Assembly (NCBI GenBank): GCA_964396895.1
Contig: CAYNGJ010000030.1
Span: 1 to 27,887, forward strand
DNA length: 27,887 bases
Reading direction: 5' to 3'
Origin: UBA2334 sp964396895
GTDB taxonomy: Bacteria; Pseudomonadota; Gammaproteobacteria; Burkholderiales; Burkholderiaceae_C
Under the pieces are notes generated by a model. That model did no database searches and was not told the DNA's origin. It saw only the letters and a program-made list of their open reading frames with translations. A program made the position numbers and the translations under genes. Of the stretch, positions 6,603 through 16,788 are shown piece by piece. Position 1 is the stretch's first letter. Each line of letters opens with the position of its first letter.

Positions 6603-9359
6603 ATGGTGATGTCCCTTGTCCCCACCCCCACCCGCCGCACCGACTGGCACACCCTCACGCCGACCGGCGCGCTGGCGGCCTGCCAGTCCACGCCGCAAGG
6701 GTTGAGCCAGACCGAGGCCGCGCAGCGCTTGGCCCAGCACGGCCCCAACACCCTGACCGCCGCAGCGCCCCCCAGCGCGTGGGTGCGCCTGGCGCGCCAG
6801 TTCAATAACCTGCTGCTCTATGTGCTGATGGCTGCTGCCGTGGTCACGGGCTGGTTGGGCCATTGGGTGGACACGGGGGTGATTGCCGCGGTGGTGGTGC
6901 TCAACGCCGTCATTGGCTTTGTACAGGAAGGCAAGGCCGAGGCGGCGCTGCAGGCCATTCGCCACCTGCTCAGTCCCCAAGCAGTGGTGTGGCGCGACGG
7001 CCACCCCGTGTCCGTGAACGCGGCCAATCTGGTACCTGGCGATGTGGTTCAGCTGGCCTCGGGCGACAGCCTGCCCGCCGATGTGCGCTGGCTGCAGGCA
7101 CGTAACCTGCGAGTGGACGAGTCCGCCCTCACGGGAGAGTCGGTGCCAGTCGAAAAACACCTGGAGACCGTGGCGGCCCACGCCAGCCTCGGTGACCGCC
7201 TGGGCATGGGCTTCGCGGGCACCCTGGTCACCCAGGGGCAAGGCCGGGCGCTGGTGGTGGCCACCGGCGTGCACACCGAAATGGGCCGCATTGGCCGCAT
7301 GCTGGCGGAGGTGGATGAGGGCACCACCCCCTTGCTGCGCAAAATGAGCGAGGTGGGCCGCATCCTCACCGCCGTCATTCTGGTGGTGGCAGGTTTGTTG
7401 TTTGCGTTCAGTGTCGGGGTGCGTGGCATGCCTGCGGGCGACATGTTCATGGCCGTGGTCAGCTTGGCGGTGGCCGCCATTCCGGAGGGTTTGCCAGCCG
7501 TCATGACGATTGCCTTGGCCATGGGGGTGCAGCGCATGGCCGCGCGCGAGGCCGTCATCCGGCGCTTGCCGGCGGTGGAGACACTGGGGTCTGTCACCGT
7601 CATTTGCTCAGACAAAACCGGCACGCTCACCCGCAATGAAATGACGGTGCAGCAGGTCATTCTGGCCGGCCAGGTGTTGGACGTGGCCGGCTCCGGCTAT
7701 GCGCCCGAAGGGTTCATCACCCCGTTGGATGCGCAGGGCAGGGCCACCGATGGGGGCGGTGCGCACGCGGCCATGGCCGCGCTGGCGGAGGTGGCCGCCC
7801 TGTGCAATGACGCCCACCTGTCCCAGGCACAGGGCCACTGGGTGCTGGCGGGCGACCCCACCGAGGGCGCTTTGCTGACGCTGGCCATGAAAGCCGGTTG
7901 GCAACCGGCGGCCCTGCAGCACGCCCGTGCGCGCCTGGACGTGATCCCGTTCGAGTCCGACCACCGCTACATGGCCACCCTGCACGCCTGCGCCGACGGG
8001 CCGGGTCATGTGGTGCTGCTCAAGGGGGCGCCCGAGCGCGTGCTGGCCATGTGCAGCCATCAGCGCAATGCCGAAGGCGAAGACGACCCATTGGACCCAG
8101 AGCATTGGCACCGCGTGGTGGAGGCGCAGGCGGCGCAGGGGCGGCGCGTGCTGGCCCTGGCGCAACGCCACTGGGCCCATGCCCACCACCACATGGAGCA
8201 TGCCGATGTGGCACAGGGCCTGACCTTGCTGGGCTTGGTGGCCATCATCGATCCGCCGCGCGAGGAGGCCATTCGTGCGGTGACTGAGTGCCAGGCGGCC
8301 GGCATCCGCGTGGTGATGATCACCGGTGACCATGGTGTGACCGCCAGTGCCATTGCCGCGCAGCTGGGCATTGGCAGCGCAGTGGCGGCGCACAGCGGGC
8401 CACTGAAGGCCGTCACCGGCCCCGAGATCGAGGCCATGGACGACGTGGCGCTGCGGCAGGCCGTGCGCACCGTCCAGGTGTTTGCCCGGGCCAGCCCCGA
8501 GCACAAAATTCGCCTGGTGCGTGCCCTGCAGGCCAATGGCGAGGTGGTGGCCATGACGGGCGACGGTGTCAATGACGCGCCTGCCCTCAAGCAGGCCGAC
8601 GTGGGTGTGGCCATGGGTCAAAAAGGCACGGAAGCGGCCAAGCAGGCCGGGGCCATTGTGCTGCTGGACGACAACTTTGCGTCCATTGTCCACGCCGTCG
8701 AAGAGGGCCGAACCGTCTACGACAACCTGAAAAAGACCATCACCTTCCTGTTGCCCATCAACGGGGGGGAGTCGCTGTCGCTGCTGCTGGCGGTGTTGCT
8801 GGGCATAGCCCTGCCCATCGCGCCGGCACAGATTTTGTGGGTCAACATGGTCAGCTCCATTGCACTGGCGCTGGTGCTGGCGTTCGAGCCCACGGAGGAG
8901 GGGGTGATGCGCAGGCCCCCCCGCGCGCCCGACGCGCCCATGCTGTCGGCGTTTGTGGTGTGGCGCATCGGCCTGGTGTCGGCCCTGTTTCTGCTGGGCA
9001 TTTTCGGCATGCACGCCTGGGCCGTGGCGCAGGGGGCGGACGAGGCCACCGCGCGCACCGTGGCCGTCAACACGCTGGTGGCCATGGAGGTGTTCTACCT
9101 TTTCAGCGTGCGTTACCTCAAGTCGCCCTCGTTCACTTGGCAGGGGGTGCAAGGCACGCCACGGGTGCTGGCATCGGTGGCGGCGGTGCTGGGCTTGCAG
9201 TTGCTGTTCACCTACGCGCCCTTCATGCAGGCGCTGTTCGACACCCGGGCCTTGCCCCTGAGCACCGGGCTGGTGGTGGTGGCGGCCGGTGTGGCGGTGC
9301 TGGTGGTGCTGGAGCTGGAAAAGGCCTTGCTGCGGCGCTGGTTTCCCGGACGCATCTGA
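6603..9359 (+). CDS. P-type cation-transporting ATPase (P2/SERCA-like)
   Basis: Inner-membrane ATP-driven cation pump, 918 residues. Order of elements: N-terminal cation-ATPase domain (about 12-60), M1-M2, actuator domain with TGES at 177-180, M4 with PEGLPA at 294-299, phosphorylation motif DKTGT with the acceptor Asp337, nucleotide-binding KGAPERVL, hinge GDGVNDAP at 653-660, then M5-M10. Compared from memory with SERCA, the M4 Glu (E295) and the M5 N-x-G-E pattern (NGGE) are kept, but the M6 N-x-x-T-D signature reads N748-M-V-S-S, so the Asp is Ser. Ca2+ specificity should therefore not be assumed. A second ATG at 6609 is an alternative start. No strong ribosome binding site is seen. A tandem Usp gene follows 170 bp downstream. 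Confidence 0.93.
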   Translation: MVMSLVPTPTRRTDWHTLTPTGALAACQSTPQGLSQTEAAQRLAQHGPNTLTAAAPPSAWVRLARQFNNLLLYVLMAAAVVTGWLGHWVDTGVIAAVVVLNAVIGFVQEGKAEAALQAIRHLLSPQAVVWRDGHPVSVNAANLVPGDVVQLASGDSLPADVRWLQARNLRVDESALTGESVPVEKHLETVAAHASLGDRLGMGFAGTLVTQGQGRALVVATGVHTEMGRIGRMLAEVDEGTTPLLRKMSEVGRILTAVILVVAGLLFAFSVGVRGMPAGDMFMAVVSLAVAAIPEGLPAVMTIALAMGVQRMAAREAVIRRLPAVETLGSVTVICSDKTGTLTRNEMTVQQVILAGQVLDVAGSGYAPEGFITPLDAQGRATDGGGAHAAMAALAEVAALCNDAHLSQAQGHWVLAGDPTEGALLTLAMKAGWQPAALQHARARLDVIPFESDHRYMATLHACADGPGHVVLLKGAPERVLAMCSHQRNAEGEDDPLDPEHWHRVVEAQAAQGRRVLALAQRHWAHAHHHMEHADVAQGLTLLGLVAIIDPPREEAIRAVTECQAAGIRVVMITGDHGVTASAIAAQLGIGSAVAAHSGPLKAVTGPEIEAMDDVALRQAVRTVQVFARASPEHKIRLVRALQANGEVVAMTGDGVNDAPALKQADVGVAMGQKGTEAAKQAGAIVLLDDNFASIVHAVEEGRTVYDNLKKTITFLLPINGGESLSLLLAVLLGIALPIAPAQILWVNMVSSIALALVLAFEPTEEGVMRRPPRAPDAPMLSAFVVWRIGLVSALFLLGIFGMHAWAVAQGADEATARTVAVNTLVAMEVFYLFSVRYLKSPSFTWQGVQGTPRVLASVAAVLGLQLLFTYAPFMQALFDTRALPLSTGLVVVAAGVAVLVVLELEKALLRRWFPGRI

Positions 9360-9430
9360 TGGCTGTTGGGTGACTTGCACCAGGTGAGCGGTCCCTGGGC
9401 AGCCCGAGGCGGATCGGCGCAACGGTGCGG

Positions 9431-9460
9431 TTGGACGCCTCGCCCCTCATTGGGTAAAAA
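9431..9460 (+). promoter_or_regulatory. Possible promoter in the ATPase-Usp gap
   Basis: TTGGAC (9431-9436) and TAAAAA (9455-9460) are spaced by 18 bp in the 170-bp gap 9360-9529. The match to sigma-70 is moderate. The remainder of the gap holds nothing else recognisable apart from the AGGATCT ribosome-binding-like sequence just before the Usp start. Confidence 0.28.
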
Positions 9461-9529
9461 TGACCAAGTGGCGGTCACTGGCCACGCCGCCCGCCGCTTG
9501 GCTGACTTGCTTTTTCCACAGGATCTCCC

Positions 9530-10459
9530 ATGACCGAAGCCTCCCCCCCCAGCCCATTGCTGACCTGCACCGACCTGTCGTCCGCCTCGGGGCTGGCGGT
9601 GTGCCGGGCCAGTCAGCTGGCCCAGGCCATGCAGGTGTCTTGGACGGTGTTGCATGTGCACGGGGGCTCCGCGCTGGATGAGCTGTGCGACTGGCTGGGG
9701 CTGGGCAGTACCCAGGCCAACGACGCCCAGCAGGCCTTGGTGCAGGCTGCCAGGGAAGAGGTGCAAGCCTGGCTGGCCCACACCCTGCCCACCACAGGTC
9801 CGGGTGCCGACCGCATGGCGGTGGACGTGCGCAGCGGCCATGTGCTGGCCGAGGTCACGGCGGCGGTGCAGCGCCTGGCTCCCTCGTTGGTGGTGGTGGG
9901 GGCGCGCGGCGAAGGGGACTTGCGGCACATGGTGGTGGGCTCCACCGCAGAGCGGCTGCTGCGCCGGACCTTGCAGCCCTTGCTGGTGGTGCGACAGCCC
10001 ACCAAGGGTGCGTACCAACGTGTGCTGGTGCCAGTGGACTTCTCCCCCTGGTCTGCGGCCACGCTCAACACCGTGCGACGTCTGCTGCCCAAGGCCCACC
10101 TCGTGCTGCTGCACGCTTGGTCCATTCCGCTGGAAGGCAAGCTGCACCTGGCTGGGGTGGACGACGACACCGTGGCCCACTACCGGCAGCAGGCACATGC
10201 ACAGGCCCAGCAGCAGCTGCAGCAGCTGGCACAGACGCAGGGCCTGGTGGACAGCGAGTGGACCCCCTGCTTGGTGCAGGGCGACGCCAGTCACACCATC
10301 CTGGCCCAGGCCGAGCAGCGTTCGTGTGACCTGATTGCACTGGGCAAGCACGGTCGCCACGTGGCCGAGGACCTGTTGCTGGGCAGCGTGACCAAGCACA
10401 CACTGGCCGAGGCCGAGTTGGACGTGCTGGTGTGCACCCTGCGTCGGCCTGCGGCCTGA
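9530..10459 (+). CDS. Tandem-domain universal stress protein
   Basis: Two UspA domains in one 309-residue cytoplasmic protein. Domain 1 covers about residues 8-160 and domain 2 about 163-305. Both keep the ATP-binding G-2x-G-9x-G-S/T motif exactly: GARG followed by nine residues and GS in the first half, and GKHG followed by nine residues and GS in the second. Each half also has a V-L-x-P/C-x-D-type first strand (LLTCTDLSS and VLVPVDFSP). Such proteins usually act as ATP-binding stress or dormancy factors; the partner is unknown. An AGGATCT ribosome binding site lies just before the ATG. The Na+/phosphate cotransporter-like gene starts 11 bp after the stop, which suggests an operon. Confidence 0.93.
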   Translation: MTEASPPSPLLTCTDLSSASGLAVCRASQLAQAMQVSWTVLHVHGGSALDELCDWLGLGSTQANDAQQALVQAAREEVQAWLAHTLPTTGPGADRMAVDVRSGHVLAEVTAAVQRLAPSLVVVGARGEGDLRHMVVGSTAERLLRRTLQPLLVVRQPTKGAYQRVLVPVDFSPWSAATLNTVRRLLPKAHLVLLHAWSIPLEGKLHLAGVDDDTVAHYRQQAHAQAQQQLQQLAQTQGLVDSEWTPCLVQGDASHTILAQAEQRSCDLIALGKHGRHVAEDLLLGSVTKHTLAEAELDVLVCTLRRPAA

Positions 10460-10470
10460 AGGGAGCGGGC

Positions 10471-12123
10471 ATGGCGACATGGGGTTGGTTGGCCAGCATG
10501 GCCGGAGGCATAGGCCTGTTCTTGCTGGGCATGACCATGATGACCGATGGTCTGCGCATGGCCGCCGGACCGGCGCTGGAGCGCATTTTGGTCAGTGCCA
10601 CCCGGACCCGCTGGCACGGGCTGGGGTCGGGCCTGCTGATGACTTCGCTGGTGCAGTCGTCCAGCGCGGTCACGGTGGCCACCATTGGTTTTGTGAACGC
10701 GGGCTTGCTGGCACTGGGTCCTGCGCTGTGGGTGTTGTTTGGCGCCAATGTGGGCACCACCATGACGGGCTGGATCGTCGCGCTGGTGGGCCTGAAATTC
10801 AAGGTGGACATTTTGGCCATGCCGCTGGTGGGTCTGGGTGTCATGCTGCACCTGAGCGGTGCCGGCAAGCGCAGGGGGGCGGTGGGCACGGCCATCACAG
10901 GGTTCGGGCTGTTGTTCATGGGCATTGCCTTGCTGCAATCCGCGTTTGCCGGCTTGGCCGCGCAGGTCACCTTGCCTCAGGGCAGTGGGGTCACGGGGGT
11001 GTTGACGCAGTTGGCGGTCGGGGTGCTGATGACCGTGCTGATGCAGTCGTCGAGCGCTGCCATGACGATTGCCATCACCGCCGCCCAGGGCGGATTGTTG
11101 CCTCCCGCAGGGGCGGCGGCCGTGGTCATCGGGGCCAACATCGGCACCACCGCCACCGCGGTGCTCGCGGCCATGGGGGCCACCCCCAACGCCAAGCGGG
11201 CCGCCGCTGCCCATGTGGTGTTCAACGGGCTGACTGGCGTGGTCGCCCTGTTGCTGCTGCCCTGGCTGCTCACGGTCATGGATTGGGCCCGTGCCGGACT
11301 GAAGTTGCCGGCCGACCCGGCCTCCTCCCTGGCGTTGTTTCACACGGTGTTCAACGTCATGGGGGTGCTGCTCATGTGGCCACTGGCCGAGCGTTTGACG
11401 CACTGGCTGCAGGCCCGATTCTTGGTCGGTGAGCACGACGAGGCGCGCCCCCGCCACCTCGACGACACCTTGCTCGGCGTGCCCTCGCTGGCCCTGAGGG
11501 CCCTGAGCCTGGAGGTGGACCGGGTGGGCCACGTGACGTCACGGTTGGCGCGGGCGGTGCTGGCCGGTGCTTTGCCAGAGGCGTTGCAGCATGATCGGAC
11601 GGTGGTGGCCGCATTGGGCAAAGCCGCCCAATCGTTTGTGGAGCGCATGAACCGCGCCGCCATGAGCCAGGCCACCAGCGAGGGACTGGCCCAGGTGCTG
11701 CGCCAGTTGCGCTACCACGAGTCGGTGGTGGACCAAGCCCTGCTGGCGGTCCCCTTGCAGCCACTGGCCCTGGGTGACGATGCCCTGGCCGCGTTGCAAA
11801 CCCGCTTGCTCCAACAAGCCGATGCCCTGCTGGCGGCCAGCGACCCTGCGCTGCAGGCGGAGCCTGCCGCAGCGGCAGTGGCGTCAGCCGAGCACGCCCG
11901 ACAGGCACTGGGCGAGGCCTACGAGGCGCTCAAGGCCACCCTGTTGGCGGCGGGCGCCCGTGGCCAGGTGCGACTGGGCGAAATGGAGGCCATGCTGCGC
12001 CGCTACAGCGCGGTGCGCCATGCCGCAGAGCAGGCGGCCAAGGCCTGGCAACGCCGAGGGTTGGTGCCGCCGGCGGAGGTGGATGAAGCGCCACTGGCCG
12101 AGGGGGCAACACCATTACACTGA
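10471..12123 (+). CDS. Na+/phosphate cotransporter family protein with PhoU-like C-terminal domain
   Basis: Inner-membrane protein of the NptA/Na-Pi cotransporter (SLC34-related) family, 550 residues. The membrane part shows the internal duplication typical of the family: LVQSSSAVTV and LMQSSSAAMT, each followed by a glycine-rich GANVGTT or GANIGTT element. From about residue 330 the protein is hydrophilic and helical (VDRVGHVTSRLARAVL and later segments), consistent with a PhoU-like regulatory tail. Likely role: sodium-coupled phosphate uptake or export; direction cannot be told from sequence. The start at 10471 follows AAGGGAG (10459-10465), which overlaps the Usp stop codon, so Usp and this gene are probably co-translated from one mRNA. 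An upstream in-frame GTG/ATG would lie within the Usp coding region and is not preferred. Confidence 0.92.
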   Translation: MATWGWLASMAGGIGLFLLGMTMMTDGLRMAAGPALERILVSATRTRWHGLGSGLLMTSLVQSSSAVTVATIGFVNAGLLALGPALWVLFGANVGTTMTGWIVALVGLKFKVDILAMPLVGLGVMLHLSGAGKRRGAVGTAITGFGLLFMGIALLQSAFAGLAAQVTLPQGSGVTGVLTQLAVGVLMTVLMQSSSAAMTIAITAAQGGLLPPAGAAAVVIGANIGTTATAVLAAMGATPNAKRAAAAHVVFNGLTGVVALLLLPWLLTVMDWARAGLKLPADPASSLALFHTVFNVMGVLLMWPLAERLTHWLQARFLVGEHDEARPRHLDDTLLGVPSLALRALSLEVDRVGHVTSRLARAVLAGALPEALQHDRTVVAALGKAAQSFVERMNRAAMSQATSEGLAQVLRQLRYHESVVDQALLAVPLQPLALGDDALAALQTRLLQQADALLAASDPALQAEPAAAAVASAEHARQALGEAYEALKATLLAAGARGQVRLGEMEAMLRRYSAVRHAAEQAAKAWQRRGLVPPAEVDEAPLAEGATPLH

Positions 12124-12208
12124 CCGTGCAGGGTTTTTGCCCGCCTCGGGGCCAAGCCCTCTGGCAGACCCCTTGCATTTCCTGCACACGCCCCAACCAC
12201 TGACAGCC

Positions 12209-13507
12209 ATGGTCCCTCACCTCGTCACTGCCCTGAACGGCCCCATCAACGAACTGGAGCAGCGCATCCTGGAGTCCATGCCCGCCATTGAACGTTGGTT
12301 CAGGCTGGAGTGGATGGAGCACACCCCGGCGTTTTACGCGTCGGCCGATGTGCGCAATGCTGGCTTCAAATTGGCACCGGTGGACACCAACCTCTACCCC
12401 GATGGCTGGAACCACCTCAGCCCCGACATGCTGCCCCTGGCGGTGCAGGCGGCCATGGCCGCCATCGAGAAAATCTGCCCCGAGGCCAAGAACCTGCTGC
12501 TGGTGCCCGAAAACCACCTGCACAACAGCTTCTACCTCAGCAACCTGGCCCGGTTGGCGCGCATTTTTAACCTGGCTGGCCTGAATGTGCGGCTGGGCTC
12601 GCTCAGCAACGACGTGAAAGAGGCCACCACCCTGGCCTTGCCCGATGGCGACAGCATCACGCTGGAGCCCCTCATCCGCACACGCCACCGCCTGGGTTTG
12701 AAGGACTTCGACCCCTGCACCATCCTGCTCAACAACGACCTGAGCGTGGGCGTGCCCGGCATCCTGGAGGACCTGCACGAGCAATACCTGCTGCCGCCGC
12801 TGCACGCGGGCTGGAGCACACGGCGCAAAAGCAACCACGCCAAGGCCTACGAGGAAATTGCCAAGCGCTTTGCCAAGATGCTGGGCATGGACCACTGGCT
12901 CATCACCCCCGCGCACGCGGCGGTGGATGAGGTCAGCTGGACCGATGGCCGGGGCCTGGAAGAGCTGCAGGCGCAGGTGGACGCCGTGCTGACCAAAACC
13001 CGGCGCAAATACAAGGAATACGGCATCCACGAAAAACCGTTTGCCGTGGTCAAGCCCGACAACGGCACCAACGGCCTGGGCCTGCTCACCGTGCGCGACG
13101 CCAAAGAGGTGGAGGGCTGGGCCACCGGTCCCGCCGCCGCCCAACTGGCCAAGCGCCAGCACGGCCATGCCGTGGGTCCGCTCTTGGTGCAAGAAGGCGT
13201 GCTGACCAACGAGCGCCTGAACGACGCCGTGGCCGAGCCCGTGGTCTACATGATGGACCGCTACGTGGTGGGCGGCTTCTACCGCGTGCACGCCGAGCGT
13301 GGTGTGGACGAAAGCCTGAGCGCCCCCGGCGCCAGCTTTGTGCCGCTGGCGTTTGACCAGAGTGCGCACCTGCCCCAACCCGGCATGAAGCCCGGGGCCA
13401 GCGCACCCAACCGCTTCTACATGTACGGTGTGGTGGGGCGCCTGGCCATGCTCGCCTCCAGCTACGAAATGGAAGCGACCGACCCTGAAATGGATATTTC
13501 AGATTAA
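12209..13507 (+). CDS. gshA: Glutamate--cysteine ligase, short proteobacterial type
   Basis: First enzyme of glutathione synthesis: joins glutamate and cysteine with ATP in the cytoplasm. The 432-residue product matches the iron-oxidiser-type GshA family (TIGR02049 from memory) found in betaproteobacteria, not the E. coli-type enzyme of about 518 residues. Recognisable family blocks are NELEQRILESMPAIERWFR, VDTNLYPDGWNHLSP, LLVPENHLHNSFYL, VVKPDNGTNGLGLLTVRD and NRFYMYGVVGRLAMLASSYE. The ATG at 12209 gives the standard N-terminus; the preceding 85 bp (12124-12208) show no clear promoter or ribosome binding site. gshB lies about 6 kb downstream rather than next to it, with glp, kup and DUF2007 genes between. 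A hairpin follows the stop codon. Confidence 0.95.
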   Translation: MVPHLVTALNGPINELEQRILESMPAIERWFRLEWMEHTPAFYASADVRNAGFKLAPVDTNLYPDGWNHLSPDMLPLAVQAAMAAIEKICPEAKNLLLVPENHLHNSFYLSNLARLARIFNLAGLNVRLGSLSNDVKEATTLALPDGDSITLEPLIRTRHRLGLKDFDPCTILLNNDLSVGVPGILEDLHEQYLLPPLHAGWSTRRKSNHAKAYEEIAKRFAKMLGMDHWLITPAHAAVDEVSWTDGRGLEELQAQVDAVLTKTRRKYKEYGIHEKPFAVVKPDNGTNGLGLLTVRDAKEVEGWATGPAAAQLAKRQHGHAVGPLLVQEGVLTNERLNDAVAEPVVYMMDRYVVGGFYRVHAERGVDESLSAPGASFVPLAFDQSAHLPQPGMKPGASAPNRFYMYGVVGRLAMLASSYEMEATDPEMDISD

Positions 13508-13530
13508 ATTGCCTTCTATCGCAGGCAATT
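13507..13530 (+). terminator. Hairpin after gshA in AT-rich gap
   Basis: AATTGCCT (13507-13514) and AGGCAATT (13523-13530) form a perfect 8-bp stem with an 8-nt loop. It begins at the last base of the gshA stop codon. The following 13531-13560 is strikingly AT-rich but has no clean T-run. It may terminate gshA and, from the other strand, the convergent glpD. Confidence 0.45.
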
Positions 13531-13568
13531 ATTGAATAGTTTGCTATATATTATTTTGATCTGACCTG

Positions 13569-15194
13569 TCAGGTGGGCAGCGTCAGGTAGTGCTTGGCCA
13601 GCGCCTGGAAGGCAGCCACCTCAGGGTTCAGCCCTGTTTCCGATTGCAGAATGCGGCCCACCGGCTCGGCCAGTGCCCCGGCGGCCTGGGCGTCCAGAAA
13701 CAGCAGCCGCGAGCGGCGGGCCAGCACATCCTCCACCCGAATGGCGTACTCGTGGCGGGCGGCAAAGCGCACCATGGCCTCGGTCAACCCAGGGTGCAGC
13801 ACGTGGTCGGCCCCGGGCAGGCTGGCCACCCGCGTTTGCTCTGACCCATAGGCGTGCAGGCCCGGTGGCTCGCAGATGGACGGAATGTGTGCGCCTGCTG
13901 CGGGCGAGCCCACCAGCGCCAGGTGGGTGGTGACCCCGCCCGCATGCGCCGGAATCAGCCCATGTTGGGCGCAGCGCGCCAGCACATCTTCTGCCATGGC
14001 GCGGTAGGTGGTCCATTTGCCGCCCGTCACGGTAACCAGGCCGCTGCGGCTGACCAGCACCGTGTGCTCGCGGCTCAGGCCTTTGGTGTGGTCGCCGTCG
14101 TCGTTCTGGGGCTTGACCAACGGGCGCAGGCCCACCCAGACGCTGCGCACGTCCGAGCGCTGCGGGGCTTGGCGCAGGTAGCGCGCCGATTCCTGGAGGA
14201 TGAAGTCCACCTCCTCCTTGAACGGCTGGGGTTCTTTGGGCAGGTCGCTGCGTGGGGTGTCAGTGGTGCCCAGAATGACCTTGCCCAGCCAGGGCACGGC
14301 AAACAACACCCGACCATCGGCGGTTTTGGGCACCATCAGCCCGACATGGCCGCCCAGAAACGACGGGTCCACCACCAGGTGCACCCCTTGGCTGGGGGCC
14401 ACCAGCGCTGGGCTGGCGCCGGGTGTGCTCTGGCGGGCGCGGGCGTCCTGCTGGCGCAGCTCGTCCACCCACACCCCGGCGGCGTTGACCACGCAGCGGG
14501 CGTGCACGGCGTGGGCCTGGCCAGTCAGGGCGTCGGTCACGGTCAGGCCAACCACCCGGCCCTGCTCGTGCAGCAGGCCACTGGCCCGGCAGTGGTTGAC
14601 CACCAACGCCCCGTGCTGGGCGGCGGTGCGGGCCAGGGCCAGGGCCAGGCGGGCGTCGTTGAACTGACCGTCCCAGTACTTGACGCCACCTTTCAAGCCC
14701 ATTGGCTGGGCCATGGGCAACTGGGTCAGGGTCGCCTCAGGTCCCAAAAATTCGGTGGCCCCCAGGCCCGCTTGGCCCGCCAGCGCGTCGTACACCTTCA
14801 GGCCCACGCCGTAAAAAGGGGTCTCCCACCAACGGTAGGTGGGCATGATGAAGGGCAGGGGCTGGGCCAGGTGGGGCGCGTTGTTCAGCAAATGGGTGCG
14901 TTCGTGCAAGGCCTCGCGCACCAGCGCAAGGTTGCCCTGGGCCAGATAGCGCACGCCGCCGTGCACCAGCTTGGTGGAGCGGGACGACGTGCCTTGGGCG
15001 AAGTCGCCCGCTTCCACCAGCACCACGCTCAGCCCGCGTGCAGCGGCATCCAGGGCCACACCCAGACCGGTGGCCCCGCCCCCCACGATGGCCAGGTCCC
15101 AGGTGTGGCCCGCAGCCAGTTGGGCCATGAGGCTGTGGCGAAGGGTGGGCAAGGGTTGCCCTGGGCCAGGGTGGGGGTCGGTCGGGGGTGTCAT
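13569..15194 (-). CDS. glpD: Glycerol-3-phosphate dehydrogenase, aerobic FAD type
   Basis: Membrane-associated flavoenzyme oxidising sn-glycerol-3-phosphate to dihydroxyacetone phosphate and feeding electrons to quinone. The product is 541 residues. The FAD-binding dinucleotide fold is DLAIVGGGATGLG near the N-terminus, followed by SSRSTKLVHGGVRYL, the GlpD signature. Further family blocks are MPTYRWWETPFYGVGLKVYD, VNAAGVWVDEL, GTTDTPRSD and VTVTGGKWTTYR, with a C-terminal helical domain. Start choice is uncertain: ATG 15194 is used, ATG 15248 would add 18 residues, and 15128 would remove 22; none has a good ribosome binding site. It diverges from glpK, the enzyme that supplies its substrate. 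No glpR repressor or glpF facilitator gene is present nearby. Confidence 0.95.
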   Translation of the reverse strand: MTPPTDPHPGPGQPLPTLRHSLMAQLAAGHTWDLAIVGGGATGLGVALDAAARGLSVVLVEAGDFAQGTSSRSTKLVHGGVRYLAQGNLALVREALHERTHLLNNAPHLAQPLPFIMPTYRWWETPFYGVGLKVYDALAGQAGLGATEFLGPEATLTQLPMAQPMGLKGGVKYWDGQFNDARLALALARTAAQHGALVVNHCRASGLLHEQGRVVGLTVTDALTGQAHAVHARCVVNAAGVWVDELRQQDARARQSTPGASPALVAPSQGVHLVVDPSFLGGHVGLMVPKTADGRVLFAVPWLGKVILGTTDTPRSDLPKEPQPFKEEVDFILQESARYLRQAPQRSDVRSVWVGLRPLVKPQNDDGDHTKGLSREHTVLVSRSGLVTVTGGKWTTYRAMAEDVLARCAQHGLIPAHAGGVTTHLALVGSPAAGAHIPSICEPPGLHAYGSEQTRVASLPGADHVLHPGLTEAMVRFAARHEYAIRVEDVLARRSRLLFLDAQAAGALAEPVGRILQSETGLNPEVAAFQALAKHYLTLPT

Positions 15195-15294
15195 GCGGTG
15201 GTGCAGGGCGGTGGGGGCCTTGGCGGTGGGCGGCGTGGCTATCATCATTGAAATGAGCGCTTCATGCCAGACGCGCACGCCAGAGGCCCCCACC
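15195..15294. promoter_or_regulatory. glpD/glpK divergent promoter region
   Basis: 100-bp gap between divergent genes (shorter if glpD starts at 15248). A -10-like TATCAT lies at 15240-15245 on the forward strand, and just downstream 15253-15265 reads ATGAGCGCTTCAT, with 4-bp arms ATGA/TCAT around GCGCT. This could be an operator for a DeoR-type GlpR regulator, but no -35 box with normal spacing was seen and the symmetry is short. Confidence 0.3.

Positions 15295-16788
<1,494 letters not shown>

Noticed and set aside
7608..9422. 604-codon reverse-strand open frame opposite the P-type ATPase
   Set aside because: Same low-complexity shadow composition; the forward strand encodes every P-type ATPase motif.
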